Assembly: GCA_023405705.1 (NCBI GenBank)
Contig: JAEXXR010000337.1
Coordinates: forward strand, 1-5,731
Source of the DNA: Actinomycetes bacterium
Lineage (GTDB): Bacteria; Actinomycetota; Thermoleophilia; Solirubrobacterales; Solirubrobacteraceae
Direction of reading: 5' to 3'
Length of the DNA stretch: 5,731 nt
Positions 4,953 through 5,731 of the stretch are shown here, piece after piece. Positions within the stretch are counted from its first letter, which is position 1, and every line of letters begins with the position of its first letter. The notes below the pieces were generated by a model. That model saw only the letters and a program-made list of their open reading frames with translations, was not told where the DNA came from and did no database searches. Position numbers and translations under genes: made by a program.

Positions 4953-5731
4953 ATGGAGCATCCGACCGCAACGCTGCAGGCCGACGCGCTCGCCCCCGTC
5001 GACATGACGAGCGGCGTGCCGATCTACCGCCAGATCGCCGAGCAGCTGGCGCAGCGGCTGGAGTCGCTGCCGGTCGGGACGCGGCTGCCGTCGGAGACCG
5101 CGATCGCCAGACAGGCCGGCGTCTCCCGCGGCACCGCCGTGCAGGCGCTGCGCGAGCTGGAGCACCGCGACCTCGTCGTGCGCGTCCAGGGCAGCGGCAC
5201 CTTCAAGGCCAGCCCCGCCCCCGGCTCCTTCACGCGCTCGCTCGACGCCGGCACGCTGCCGTCGTTCTCCGAGGACCTGGAGAAGGCCGGGCACGTGACG
5301 CGCGAGCTGATCGAGCGCTGCGAGACCGGCTCGGCCGACCACGAGACCGCGGCCGCGCTCGGGATCGAGCCGGGCGCGCCGATATGGGCGCTGGAGCGGA
5401 CCGTGCTCGCCGACGAGCGGCCGGTCGTCCACATCGTCTCGGCGCTGCGCGCCGACCGCTACCCCGAGCTCGACGCCGACGCGATCGCCGGCAGCTCGCT
5501 GTACGCCTTCCTCGAGCAGCGCTACGGCGCCGGCGGCCGCCCCGCCTGGGCCGACGAGGAGTACAGCGCGCTGAACGCGACCGCGGAGCTGGCGACGAGG
5601 CTCCACCTCCCCGTCGACCGCGCGCTGCTCTGCTCGCGCCGCGTCGCCTACCTCGCCGACGGCCGCGCCGTCGAGCTGGTCCGCTCCTACATGCGCGCCG
5701 ACGCCTACCGCGTGCGCGTGACGCTGCTGCC
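4953..5731 (+). CDS. GntR family transcriptional regulator, HutC/UTRA type (3' end cut by window)
   Basis: This is a cytoplasmic DNA-binding regulator. 259 codons are visible and the frame is still open at the right edge. Residues 22-85 are the winged helix-turn-helix, with PIYRQIAEQL (23-32), G.RLPSE (42-48), the recognition helix region AGVSRGTAVQALRELE (55-70) and the wing G.GTF (80-84). From about 105 to 255 it reads as a UTRA ligand-binding domain, including LGIEPGAPIWALERTVLADERPV (136-158), SSLYAFLEQRYG (181-192), and the typical closing pattern DGRAVELVRSYMRADAYR (236-253). That pattern normally lies near the C-terminus, so only a few residues are probably missing. ATG 4953 is preferred over ATG 5004 because GGAGAG (4943-4948) precedes it and 5004 lacks a site. 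It is probably co-transcribed with the transporter and controls it by sensing the substrate or a derivative. The effector and the sign of regulation are inferred, not shown. Confidence 0.9.
   Translation, partial: MEHPTATLQADALAPVDMTSGVPIYRQIAEQLAQRLESLPVGTRLPSETAIARQAGVSRGTAVQALRELEHRDLVVRVQGSGTFKASPAPGSFTRSLDAGTLPSFSEDLEKAGHVTRELIERCETGSADHETAAALGIEPGAPIWALERTVLADERPVVHIVSALRADRYPELDADAIAGSSLYAFLEQRYGAGGRPAWADEEYSALNATAELATRLHLPVDRALLCSRRVAYLADGRAVELVRSYMRADAYRVRVTLL

Noticed and set aside
3776..5005. 409-codon open frame on the minus strand opposite permease 2
   Set aside because: It is antisense to permease 2, has low-complexity composition and no family motif, so it is a high-GC shadow frame.
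4797..5606. 269-codon open frame on the minus strand opposite the regulator
   Set aside because: It is an Arg/Gly/Ala-rich shadow of the GntR-type gene, with no independent motif.

Overview
The window (5,731 bases) is very GC-rich, and codon third positions are almost all G or C. It holds one complete carbohydrate-type ABC import operon followed by a regulator gene, all on the + strand and tightly packed. The base composition, lipoprotein-type binding protein and gene style fit a high-GC actinobacterium. A Thermoleophilia lineage such as Conexibacter/Solirubrobacterales is my best guess, but that is inference from general character, not from a marker gene.

Layout: bases 1-236 carry no gene I can support. 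They hold a good sigma70-like promoter (TTGACT, 17-base spacer, AATACT) whose -35 box lies within a perfect 9-base inverted repeat, a strong operator candidate. Next come a lipoprotein substrate-binding protein (237-1307), a double-domain sugar-type ABC ATPase (about 1327-2841) and two different membrane permeases of the RbsC type (2838-3890 and 3887-4906). The last is a GntR/HutC-type regulator (4953 to beyond the right edge). ATPase to permease 1 and permease 1 to permease 2 are joined by ATGA stop/start overlaps. Only 19 bases (or an overlap, depending on start choice) separate the binding protein from the ATPase, and 46 bases precede the regulator.

How they work together: the binding protein would capture a small, probably sugar-like ligand outside the membrane. 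The two permeases would form a heterodimeric channel, and the single ATPase polypeptide supplies both nucleotide-binding domains. The GntR-type protein has a ligand-binding UTRA domain and probably senses the imported compound or a metabolite of it, controlling the operon through the promoter palindrome. No catabolic enzyme lies in the window, so the substrate cannot be named.

Most notable signals: (1) the binding protein gene encodes arginine mainly with AGA (19 of 28 by hand count), whereas the other four genes together use AGA 6 times in about 106 arginines; (2) a strong 11-base-pair stem-loop lies just after the binding-protein stop codon, inside the ATPase N-terminal coding region; (3) the first ATPase domain lacks about 14 residues between Walker A and the Q-loop that the second domain retains; (4) the 24-base operator-like palindrome sits on the -35 box. 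Signals 1 and 2 both fit a binding protein made in large excess over its membrane partners. I see no CRISPR, mobile element, RNA gene or clearly new system; this is a recognisable transporter operon with some unusual details.
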